Assembly (NCBI GenBank): GCA_022712845.1
Contig: JAFLJV010000007.1
Span: 1-9,791 of the forward strand
Direction of reading: 5' to 3'
Source of the DNA: Sulfurimonas sp.
GTDB taxonomy: Bacteria > Campylobacterota > Campylobacteria > Campylobacterales > Sulfurimonadaceae
DNA: 9,791 nucleotides
A model generated the notes under the pieces. That model worked only from the letters and a program-made list of their open reading frames with translations, was not told the origin of the DNA and did not search any database. Positions within the stretch are counted from its first letter, which is position 1. Each line of letters begins with the position of its first letter. This document shows positions 1 through 5,922 of this stretch, in pieces. Made by a program: the position numbers and the translations under genes.

Positions 1-596
1 TATTATCACTGTTTTTTGTACCTTTAACTTTAGCAAAAGATCCTTATGTTGAAAAACCTTTATTGGATAAAATTGCTGCTAAATATAAAGTGTTTGCTAA
101 AAAAAGATTTTTTTATCTTCAAAAATCACTTACTCTAGCAAATGAAAAAAGTGATTTAGAAAAGCTTGAAATTATCAATAATTTTTTTAATGAAGTAAGA
201 TACTCAACAGATATGAAAAACTATAAAAAAAGTGATTATTGGGCAACTCCTTGGGAATTTTTAGGCAAAGATAAAGGGGACTGCGAAGACTATGTTATAA
301 GTAAATATTTTGCTCTTAAATATTTAGGTGTAGCACCTAAAAAACTCTTTTTTACTTATGTTAGATCTACAAAATTTAAAGCAGCACATATGGTTTTAAC
401 ATATTTTAAAACACCAAAAAGTGAACCACTTATTTTAGACAACTATAATCGTAAAATATTTCCAGCTTCAAAAAGAAAAGATTTAACCCCTATCTATCAC
501 TTTAATGGTGATGTTCTCAACCAAATAGGTAAAGGAAAAAAATCTCATAAAAAATGGGATCAACTAAAACTCAACATGAAAAGGAAAAAAATATGA
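1..596 (+). CDS. lapG: LapG-type periplasmic cysteine protease (5'-partial)
   Basis: Bacterial transglutaminase-like cysteine proteinase (LapG family, peptidase C93), cut by the window edge. The frame is open from base 3 and gives 197 visible codons. Its first residues (LSLFFVPLTLA, then KDPYVEK) are the end of a signal peptide, so the protein is exported and the true start lies before the window; the in-frame TTG at 63 is internal. The catalytic triad is intact: Cys in GDCED (codon 282-284), His in AAHMVL (387-389) and Asp in LILDNY (438-440), with the family spacing. In Pseudomonas, LapG cleaves the N-terminus of a large RTX adhesin and releases it, and LapD sequesters LapG when c-di-GMP is high. 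The neighbouring lapD overlaps the stop codon, which supports the call. The C-terminal tail is very lysine-rich. No adhesin or type I secretion gene is visible here. Confidence 0.9.
   Translation, partial: LSLFFVPLTLAKDPYVEKPLLDKIAAKYKVFAKKRFFYLQKSLTLANEKSDLEKLEIINNFFNEVRYSTDMKNYKKSDYWATPWEFLGKDKGDCEDYVISKYFALKYLGVAPKKLFFTYVRSTKFKAAHMVLTYFKTPKSEPLILDNYNRKIFPASKRKDLTPIYHFNGDVLNQIGKGKKSHKKWDQLKLNMKRKKI
581..585 (+). promoter_or_regulatory. Shine-Dalgarno of lapD, fixing its start
   Basis: AAGGA lies 7 bases before the ATG at 593. It lies inside the lapG reading frame. This favours 593 over the upstream in-frame ATG at 554, which has no comparable site and would put 13 hydrophilic residues before the first membrane helix. 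Confidence 0.7.
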
Positions 597-2512
597 CCCT
601 CTTTAAACAAATACCTATAATGCTATCAATATTTTTACTTATAATTTTGGCAACAGTTTTCACACTGAATTTTCAAAGTGCAAATAAATCTGTACAAGAT
701 AGACTCTATGAAGATGCTAAAAATACAGCAACCTCACTAAGCTTATCGCTTGGCAATGCAAATGGTGATATATCTATGATGTCAACTATGATAAATGCAA
801 ATTTTGATAGTGGTCATTATCGTAATATTTTACTTGTTGATGTTGATAAAAAAGTTCTTTATGAACGAGAAACAGAAACAGAAATTTTAAATATTCCAAA
901 ATGGTTTTTAAATTTTGTTAATATTAAAGCACCAACTGCCAATGCAAATGTATCTGCTGGATGGAGCCAAGTTGGCATACTTAGCGTACAGAGTGATACC
1001 ACATACGCATATAAACAACTATACTCAATTTTTAAAAGTCTTCTCATCTCTTTTGCAATTATTAGTAGCTTGGGTCTACTTATCTTAAACTTACTTATAC
1101 ATACAATTTTAAGTCCTCTTAAGGAGGTACAAAAACAAGCGGCCGCTGTAATAAAAAATGAATTTATAATTCAAAAAAATATCCCATATACAAAAGAGTT
1201 TAAAGATGTTGTTTTGGGCATGAACAATATGGTTTCAAAAGTAAAAGCCATGTTTGATAAAGGAAATGAAGAGCTAAAAGCACATAAAGAATTAGAATAT
1301 ATAGACCAAGTAACAAAATTAAAAAATCGTAAATACTTTATAGATAAACTACCTTCATACCTTAAAATAGATGCATCTTCAAAAAGTGGTGTTAATATGA
1401 TTTTATCCATAAATGAAATGAGTGAAACAAACAAGAAACTTGGTCACTCTAAGATGGATGAATTTCTTGTTAATATCGCAAATATATTTACTCAAAATAC
1501 AAAAAATACTCAAGATGCAATTATTTCTAGAATGAATGGTACAGATTTTTTTATATTACTACCAGGATACTCAAGTGAAATTGCATTAGAGATAACCAAA
1601 AATATAGAAACATCTTGTATAGATACTATAAAATCTTTGGATTTGAATAAAGAAAAAACATCTATCTCTATAGGAATATATGAATATATATGTACAGATA
1701 CTATCCCTCAGTTGTTATCTCGCTCGGACAATGCTCTTACTCAAGCAAAATTTTTTCATTCTACATATATAGAAAAATCTAATAATTCCTTAGAAGTTAT
1801 GGGAAAAGAAGCTTGGAAATCAATTATTAATTCAGCTATTGAAAAAAATAAATTTTATTTTGTACCTTGGTCTGTTATAGATACAAAAAATAAAAGACTT
1901 GATCATCATGTTCTTAGTATTAATCTTACTATCGATCAAAATACCTCTTATAGTTATGCTCAATTTATGGCACCCGCGATAGAAGCAGGTCTAAGTTATA
2001 AAATTTATAAAAATATTTTAAATTTATTATTTAAAACACCTCAGATTGTTTTAAAAGCAAAAACATATGCTCTTAGGTTGCCATTGGAGTATTTAGAAGC
2101 AACAAATAGTTATAGTGAAATAAGCACTCTACTACAAACTAATGCTACTACACTTCCATTTAAACTCATCATAGAGTTGCCAGATAAACTAGTAAATCAT
2201 AACTCTGCATTAATCATGCAGTATAAAAAACTATTTGATATGTATAATATTGATATTGGTATTTTTGAATTTATTGGTGAAAGTGATGATTATCAATATC
2301 TTCAAAATATTAAGCCTGTATACATTAAAGGTGAAGGAAGCTACTTTTTAACACAAAATACTCAATCACTTTCAGCTCTTAGACTTATAACAGATAGTGT
2401 TGATATTTCTATTATTGCTGTAGGCATTATGGATATAAAAATCTTAAAAGAATTACAAAAGAAAGGTATTGAACTTTTTCAAGGAAAAGTAACAGAAGTT
2501 TTAGAGATTTAA
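593..2512 (+). CDS. lapD: LapD-type c-di-GMP receptor (degenerate GGDEF-EAL)
   Basis: A 639-residue inner-membrane protein, close to the roughly 650 residues of Pseudomonas LapD. Order: TM1 (about 6-27); a periplasmic LapD/MoxY-type domain (about 30-140) with Trp124 in a GWSQ motif, at the position of the Trp that LapD uses to hold LapG; TM2 (about 148-172); HAMP (about 172-225); GGDEF domain (about 240-395); EAL domain (about 405-639). Both enzymatic domains look dead. The GGDEF site reads NGTDF (315-319) and the EAL motif is HVL (439-441) within HHVLSINL; the usual EIT-E metal site is ELPDK (529-533). This fits a receptor that binds c-di-GMP without making or degrading it and passes the signal outward to LapG. 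The start at 593 gives an ATGA overlap with the lapG stop, implying translational coupling. An upstream ATG at 554 is possible but unlikely. Confidence 0.9.
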   Translation: MTLFKQIPIMLSIFLLIILATVFTLNFQSANKSVQDRLYEDAKNTATSLSLSLGNANGDISMMSTMINANFDSGHYRNILLVDVDKKVLYERETETEILNIPKWFLNFVNIKAPTANANVSAGWSQVGILSVQSDTTYAYKQLYSIFKSLLISFAIISSLGLLILNLLIHTILSPLKEVQKQAAAVIKNEFIIQKNIPYTKEFKDVVLGMNNMVSKVKAMFDKGNEELKAHKELEYIDQVTKLKNRKYFIDKLPSYLKIDASSKSGVNMILSINEMSETNKKLGHSKMDEFLVNIANIFTQNTKNTQDAIISRMNGTDFFILLPGYSSEIALEITKNIETSCIDTIKSLDLNKEKTSISIGIYEYICTDTIPQLLSRSDNALTQAKFFHSTYIEKSNNSLEVMGKEAWKSIINSAIEKNKFYFVPWSVIDTKNKRLDHHVLSINLTIDQNTSYSYAQFMAPAIEAGLSYKIYKNILNLLFKTPQIVLKAKTYALRLPLEYLEATNSYSEISTLLQTNATTLPFKLIIELPDKLVNHNSALIMQYKKLFDMYNIDIGIFEFIGESDDYQYLQNIKPVYIKGEGSYFLTQNTQSLSALRLITDSVDISIIAVGIMDIKILKELQKKGIELFQGKVTEVLEI

Positions 2513-2534
2513 TTAAACTCTTCGTGAGTTTAAT
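2512..2534. terminator. Hairpin across the lapD / 2513-3004 convergent ends
   Basis: A perfect 9-bp inverted repeat (ATTAAACTC, loop TTCGT, GAGTTTAAT) covers both stop codons: TAA of lapD at 2510-2512 and TAA of the opposing gene at 2513-2515. Being symmetric, it could act on transcripts from either side. No T-run follows the stem on either strand, so it is not a classical intrinsic terminator. It may instead protect 3' ends or slow polymerase. Confidence 0.4.
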
Positions 2535-3004
2535 CCTTTAGTAATAGCATCATTTATCTCTTGTTTGTACTCACCATTTAACTCTTGAAGCTCTCTTTCA
2601 AACTTAATGATTAAATCTTTATTTGCATTTGGATGTCTACAAATTGTAAAAAGTATATTTACATAAATATTAAAATCTGGATGAGCTCTAAGTCCTAATT
2701 TTTTATGCACTCTTCCATGATATTTTATAATTAAATCAAGAGTTTCACTAAGTTTTTGAGCATCTACTTTTTTATCTTTTATAACTCGTACTAAAGATTC
2801 TAAATTTTCTAGTTTTATTATATTTCGCTCTGATATTATCTCTTGGTAAGCTACCACAGGCTCTGTGTCTATTGGATTTTTATTTGAAAATTTTAGTTTT
2901 TTTTCTTTTTCTTCTTTATCAGTTTCTATGAATAGTAAGAAAAGGAGTACTGCAAGTACTGCAACAAGTCCCATAATAGATTTTATAATTAATTCTGTAT
3001 CCAT
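2513..3004 (-). CDS. Single-TM membrane protein of unknown function
   Basis: 163 residues. One N-terminal membrane helix (about 5-26, MGLVAVLAVLLFLLF) is followed by a charged linker (28-45, lysine/glutamate-rich) and a soluble, mostly helical domain (about 52-160) containing LIIKYHGRVHKKLG and AHPDFNIYVNILFTICRHP. There is no cleavable signal peptide. The orientation is probably N-out or a short N-in anchor with the domain in the cytoplasm, but the sequence does not settle this. I recognise no enzymatic motif. The general layout resembles conserved hypothetical proteins of Campylobacterota, which is memory of the type rather than a match to a named family. It stands alone with its own -10 box, converges on lapD with no intergenic base, and its last codons form half of the shared hairpin. 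The ribosome site before the ATG is weak (GTTGTTAGT). Confidence 0.8.
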   Translation of the reverse strand: MDTELIIKSIMGLVAVLAVLLFLLFIETDKEEKEKKLKFSNKNPIDTEPVVAYQEIISERNIIKLENLESLVRVIKDKKVDAQKLSETLDLIIKYHGRVHKKLGLRAHPDFNIYVNILFTICRHPNANKDLIIKFERELQELNGEYKQEINDAITKGLNSRRV

Positions 3005-3027
3005 ACTAACAACTGCTTTTTTACAAT

Positions 3028-3033
3028 ATTATA
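3028..3033 (-). promoter_or_regulatory. -10 box for the 2513-3004 gene
   Basis: A perfect TATAAT reads on the minus strand, placing transcription start near 3021 and giving a leader of about 17 bases before the ATG at 3004. No TTGACA-like -35 is seen. Instead there is an AT-only stretch upstream (3034-3066), the usual look of sigma-70 promoters in Campylobacterota. Confidence 0.5.
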
Positions 3034-3140
3034 ACTAAATAAATAATTATATATATTTAAATAAATTATAACTATTGTCGATATTGATTAGTTCAAAAAT
3101 ATATTTGGCATTGTATATAGTTTTGTGCATATAAGACCAA

Positions 3141-3179
3141 AGATATCATCTCTTCCTTGTGATGTTATCTACATTTTTT
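3141..3179 (+). terminator. Terminator-like hairpin with T-run, no obvious client gene
   Basis: AGATATCATC (3141-3150) pairs with GATGTTATCT (3161-3170) at 9 of 10 positions, with a 10-base loop. Three bases later come six T (3174-3179). It has the form of a plus-strand intrinsic terminator, yet no plus-strand gene ends here. It may be a relic, or may act as a plain hairpin in the minus-strand read-through from the tRNA gene. Confidence 0.3.
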
Positions 3180-3184
3180 ATTAC

Positions 3185-3215
3185 TTAGATAAAGAGCTTG
3201 TCCCTCTTTATCTAA
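3185..3215. other. Perfect 12-bp inverted repeat
   Basis: TTAGATAAAGAG, loop CTTGTCC (7 bases), CTCTTTATCTAA. The pairing is perfect over 12 bp in a stretch without genes, between the tRNA 3' end (3322) and the promoter of the 2513-3004 gene. No T-run follows on either strand. In the direction of tRNA transcription it would be the first of two consecutive hairpins. It could serve tRNA 3' processing or termination, or belong to a small RNA or operator. No function can be assigned. Confidence 0.45.
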
Positions 3216-3321
3216 CTTACTTACATCTAGCTAAAACTTTTATAGTTACCTATATACCGTTTGTAGTAGGTGTACCTTAATACAAGCATTATTAGTACCA
3301 ATTCTTTTTCAATTATTAATG

Positions 3322-3409
3322 TGGTGGACAGTGTGGGATTTGAACCCACGGTAGATTGCTCTACACTACCTTTCCAAGGTAGCGGATTCGACCACTCTCC
3401 CAACTGTCC
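3322..3409 (-). tRNA. tRNA-Ser (anticodon GGA)
   Basis: An 88-base class II tRNA with every element visible. Acceptor GGACAGT/ACTGTCC (7 bp); short D-stem GGA/TCC with loop GAGTGGTCGAA; anticodon stem CTACC/GGTAG with loop TTGGAAA, anticodon GGA; long variable arm with 5-bp stem GTAGA/TCTAC; T-arm GTGGG-TTCAAAT-CCCAC. The CCA end is encoded (3322-3324). The long variable arm and GGA anticodon identify a serine tRNA reading UCC/UCU. The discriminator base is A rather than the G usual in bacterial tRNA-Ser. It stands alone between the two hairpins and the P-II/DUF1538 relic. Confidence 0.95.
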
Positions 3410-3430
3410 GTATTTAAAAATAAGAATGCA

Positions 3431-3436
3431 ATTCTA
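3431..3436 (-). promoter_or_regulatory. Possible -10 box for tRNA-Ser
   Basis: TAGAAT on the minus strand, placed so that transcription would start about 15 bases before the mature tRNA 5' end at 3409. It is a one-mismatch -10 with no clear -35, so this is only a candidate. Confidence 0.3.
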
Positions 3437-3522
3437 CCCTTTAAAGCCTTAATAATTTATATTTCATTTTAATTTAATCAACAAATGATAAAATGAACTA
3501 TTACTTTTTTTATAGTTCTAAA

Positions 3523-3666
3523 ATGTTAAATTTCATTTCTTTTTTTAAATTATTAAAAGAATCTTTTAGAGATCTTTTACCAATTATATTAGTAATAATA
3601 TTCTTTCAACTCTTGTGTGAATTTACGGTTTACCATTTTAATCCTCTCTTATTATCAGTATTTTAA
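3523..3666 (+). pseudogene. DUF1538 membrane protein gene remnant (N-terminus only)
   Basis: A 47-codon open frame from ATG 3523 to TAA 3664-3666. It encodes FKLLKESFRDLLPIILVIIFFQ followed by a few more residues. The ESFRDLLPIILVIIFFQ block is how I remember the start of DUF1538 integral membrane proteins, which run to about 240 residues or to about 500 when duplicated. Everything after the first helix is missing: the next in-frame stop comes early, and the following 110 bases have no membrane-protein coding in any frame. There is no ribosome site before the ATG. The link is strengthened by the P-II-like fragment just downstream on the same strand, because P-II-family genes commonly accompany DUF1538 genes. 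I infer a decayed operon with a large internal deletion. The family call rests on memory of one short motif. Confidence 0.55.
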
Positions 3667-3705
3667 CTCAGAATAGGTAACTATTCTTTGTCTTGATAAT
3701 GGTAG

Positions 3706-4008
3706 TCAGATCAACTCTCTCCTGTTCATGTTCGTGGAACAGATAAAAGACACTCATACAAAATACCTTTTTTTGTTGTTCATATAATTATTCCAAAAGA
3801 AAATCAAGACAAAGCTCTTTTAGCTGCAAAAGAAGCTGGAGCAAGTGGTGTGACAGTAACAGATGTAAATTTAATGTTTATAGTACCTAGTAAAAAAATT
3901 GATTTAATAATTTATAATGTAATACATAAACTAGCTATTGTAGGTAAAAGAGATGGTTTATCTTACTCTCATCTTAAAGGCTTAAGTATAAAAAGTAGTG
4001 ATTTATAG
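3706..4008 (+). pseudogene. P-II-like nitrogen regulator family remnant
   Basis: The frame is open from just after a TAG at 3703 to TAG at 4006-4008. The P-II-like part runs from about 3769: FFVVHIIIPKEN then DKALLAAKEAGASGVTVTDV, the first strand and helix of a P-II fold. It then jumps straight to a later strand (LMFIVPSKKIDLIIYNVIHK) and to a C-terminus with HLKGLSIKSSDL. About 25-30 residues, the region of the ligand-binding T-loop, are missing. A second small gap seems to lie before HLKGLS. No in-frame ATG with a ribosome site precedes the homologous part, and the upstream codons (3706-3768) resemble nothing I know. With the DUF1538 remnant this is best read as the tail of a deleted operon. 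Its last 6 bases overlap the end of the convergent gene at 4003-4650. Confidence 0.65.
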
Positions 4009-4650
4009 TCCATAATCACTATAGTCATACTTTTGCAAATCTATATATAACTTTTTCCCAATAGTTATAATTCTGCTATCTTTTTTAGCTCTTTTTTTAA
4101 ATTTCTCTTTTAGTTTTTTAGTTTTTTTAGTTTTAAAGTTTTTAGTTTTTATATGTTTATTTAAAGAGATCAATCCACTAGTTTCTTCTGCTTCTTCACT
4201 TGCGATTTCTATTTGTGCTTCTACAGATTCATCTTGAATTTCTAAAATATCTTGAGGAGCATTTAGCATAAACTTTGATGATATAGCATTTATGATACTT
4301 TTTAATTGTTCATCTTTATCTTTATAAATTTGCTCTATCTTTTTTCTTTCATCAACCAACATCTGCTCTTTTTGATCTCTAAGTGTTCTTGTTTCACCCT
4401 CAAGAGTTTCTACTTTTTGTTGAAGTTTTACATTTTGTTCTTCTAAAAGTTTATAATATCTATCATCTACTTGTTTTTCTACTACTTTTGATATTCTTTT
4501 TGTTTTGGCACCTGCATTAGCTTCCAATATTACTAACTTTACACCTTTTTCAATAATACTTTTTAGTGAACCTCTTCTTATTCGGTTATGTATTGCTTCT
4601 TTTGATACTCCTAGCTTAAGTGCAGCATCAGATATAGTTAATTTTGACAT
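4003..4650 (-). CDS. HTH / coiled-coil / lysine-rich-tail protein
   Basis: 215 residues in four zones. Residues 3-35 form an excisionase/MerR-like winged helix-turn-helix: LTISDAALKLGVSKEAIHNRIRRG. About 55-120 is a long charged heptad-rich coiled coil (probable dimer). About 137-157 is acidic (ESVEAQIEIASEEAEE). About 165-192 is lysine-rich (KTKNFKTKKTKKLKEKFKKR), ending in a short ordered tail (192-215). No signal peptide or membrane helix, so cytoplasmic. It starts 12 bases after yajQ, and its AAAGG ribosome site (4660-4664) overlaps the yajQ stop, so the two are co-translated. It probably binds DNA as a dimer, as a regulator or nucleoid-type protein. I do not recognise a named family for the whole chain. 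Its stop overlaps the P-II remnant by 6 bases. Confidence 0.8.
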   Translation of the reverse strand: MSKLTISDAALKLGVSKEAIHNRIRRGSLKSIIEKGVKLVILEANAGAKTKRISKVVEKQVDDRYYKLLEEQNVKLQQKVETLEGETRTLRDQKEQMLVDERKKIEQIYKDKDEQLKSIINAISSKFMLNAPQDILEIQDESVEAQIEIASEEAEETSGLISLNKHIKTKNFKTKKTKKLKEKFKKRAKKDSRIITIGKKLYIDLQKYDYSDYGL

Positions 4651-4662
4651 TTATAGATACCT

Positions 4663-5160
4663 TTATCTCATATTTTCAAAAACAAGTGGAGCATCCCACT
4701 CCTCTTCTTTAACCATTTTTATCACTTTTTGTAAATCATCTAGTTTAGCACCTTTGACTCTTATACTATCACCCTCTATTTGTGCATTAACTTTTAATTT
4801 CATCTTTTTTATTTCAGCAGTTATTTTTTTAGCTTCTTTTGATTCTATATAATCAACAACTTTAAAGGTTACTTTTCTATTGTTTCCACTTGAGTCTTCA
4901 ACTTTTAGCTCATCTAAAACTTTAGAACTAAGCCCCTGTTTTAAAAATTTTGCTACTACAATATCTTTTAGGGCATCAAGTTTGTTATCACTTGAAGCTA
5001 TTAGAACTAAAGTTTTAGCTTTTTCATTATAATCAACTTCATGAGTAGTTCCCTTAAAATCATAACGATTAGAAACCTCTCTATCAACCATATTTATAGC
5101 ATTTTTAAAATCTTGCATATCTATCTTAGCACTTATATCAAATGAGTGTTCTTTTGCCAT
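4663..5160 (-). CDS. yajQ: YajQ family nucleotide-binding protein (UPF0234)
   Basis: 165 residues, the full family length (E. coli YajQ is 163). Conserved landmarks are SFDIS near the N-terminus, the NRYDFKG segment (31-37), DSIRVKGAKLDDLQKVI in the second half and the C-terminal APLVFENMR. The family folds as two ferredoxin-like domains and binds nucleotides. A Xanthomonas member binds c-di-GMP and acts by contacting a transcription factor; whether this protein binds c-di-GMP cannot be read from sequence. The start has a good ribosome site (AAAGGG, about 9 bases upstream) and a TATAAT box a little further up. It is first of a two-gene unit with the HTH/coiled-coil protein, suggesting that this protein is its partner. 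Confidence 0.95.
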   Translation of the reverse strand: MAKEHSFDISAKIDMQDFKNAINMVDREVSNRYDFKGTTHEVDYNEKAKTLVLIASSDNKLDALKDIVVAKFLKQGLSSKVLDELKVEDSSGNNRKVTFKVVDYIESKEAKKITAEIKKMKLKVNAQIEGDSIRVKGAKLDDLQKVIKMVKEEEWDAPLVFENMR

Positions 5161-5189
5161 CTATTAGCCCTTTATAACAATTATTGCAG

Positions 5190-5195
5190 ATTATA
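5190..5195 (-). promoter_or_regulatory. -10 box of the yajQ unit
   Basis: A perfect TATAAT on the minus strand within the 60-base gap between the iron-sulfur gene and yajQ. Transcription would start near 5183, giving a leader of about 22 bases with the AAAGGG ribosome site inside it. The -35 region is AT-rich without a consensus. Because of this promoter I treat yajQ as separate from the kinase-frd unit, although I see no terminator between them. Confidence 0.5.
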
Positions 5196-5220
5196 ACATA
5201 TTTGAAATTTGTTAGTTATC

Positions 5221-5922
5221 CTAAAAAGTTGGACTTCCATCAAACCCACCACCGAAACTAGAAAAATTTGGATCCATATATCCAGCCATGGCACTTTTAG
5301 CACGAAGTTTTTCTATATCTGCTTTACTAGAAATATCTTGTGGACAAACAAGTGTACATTCATTACATAAAGTACAATCCCATACTCCATTGGCTTGTAT
5401 AGTATCTATCTTTTCTTTTGGATTATCTTCTCTTTTATCACTAACATATCTCCAAACTCTTGTTAGAGAAAATGGTCCTAAAAACTCTTTGTTAACTGCA
5501 TATACAGGGCAAGCACTATAACATGCCCCACATAAAATACAGTCACTTTGGGTCTCATTAATTTTTTCATCTGCTTTACTTAAAAGAATATCTTTAGCGG
5601 TTTTGTTTTGCCAAGCCTTAGCTTTTGTATTAAACTCATAAGCCCTATCCATATTTACAACTAAATCACGAATCACTTCACTATTTCTTAATGGTTCAAT
5701 AACATCACCATTTTTTGCATGGTAAGCACAAGCCAAAACTTCTTTACCATTGACCACGACAGCACAACTTCCACAAACACTACTTCTACAACCACTTGAG
5801 AAAGTAAGAGATGGATCTTGTACAGTTTTTAACTCATTTAGTATCTCTAAGAGTGTTCTTTCTTTAGGTTCAACAGTATATTCTACTAAAGTGTCTCTTT
5901 GAATTTTAATTTTAATTTTCAT
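5221..5922 (-). CDS. Fumarate reductase/succinate dehydrogenase iron-sulfur subunit
   Basis: 233 residues from the ATG at 5922, normal FrdB/SdhB length. The N-terminal ferredoxin domain binds [2Fe-2S] through Cys45, 50, 53 and 65 (CRSSVCGSC ... LAC). The C-terminal domain has CILCGACYSACP (Cys128, 131, 134, 138) for [4Fe-4S] and CTLCNECTLVCP (Cys183, 186, 189, 193). In classical FrdB the third site is C-x5-C-x3-CP and holds [3Fe-4S]; here an extra Cys186 makes it C-x2-C-x2-C-x3-CP, so a second [4Fe-4S] is expected, as in the non-classical type E enzymes. It carries electrons between the flavoprotein and an unknown partner. The start is chosen from GGGAG 8 bases upstream, giving an 11-base overlap with the flavoprotein gene; an in-frame ATG at 5937 would add five residues. 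No anchor or CCG-domain subunit follows. I give no symbol because frdB and sdhB cannot be told apart. Confidence 0.9.
   Translation of the reverse strand: MKIKIKIQRDTLVEYTVEPKERTLLEILNELKTVQDPSLTFSSGCRSSVCGSCAVVVNGKEVLACAYHAKNGDVIEPLRNSEVIRDLVVNMDRAYEFNTKAKAWQNKTAKDILLSKADEKINETQSDCILCGACYSACPVYAVNKEFLGPFSLTRVWRYVSDKREDNPKEKIDTIQANGVWDCTLCNECTLVCPQDISSKADIEKLRAKSAMAGYMDPNFSSFGGGFDGSPTF

Noticed and set aside
554..592. ATG at 554 as the start of lapD
   Set aside because: No ribosome site, a hydrophilic extension before the first membrane helix, and a much better AAGGA plus ATGA overlap at 593.
63..596. TTG at 63 as the start of lapG
   Set aside because: The frame stays open to base 3 and the residues before 63 form the end of a signal peptide with an A-K cleavage region, so the start is outside the window.
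3084..3170. Short minus-strand frames in the gap (e.g. ATG reading MISLVLYAQNY)
   Set aside because: Very short, with the AAGGAAG motif too close to the ATG, no homology recognised, and overlapping a hairpin.
3270..3452. Plus-strand open frame of 60 codons (contains VGFEPTVDCSTLPFQ)
   Set aside because: It is the antisense translation of the tRNA-Ser gene, a well-known false protein.
3005..4002. Genomic island inserted at the tRNA-Ser gene
   Set aside because: No integrase, no repeat of the tRNA 3' end elsewhere in the window, and the decayed genes lie on the 5' side of the tRNA, not at its 3' integration side.
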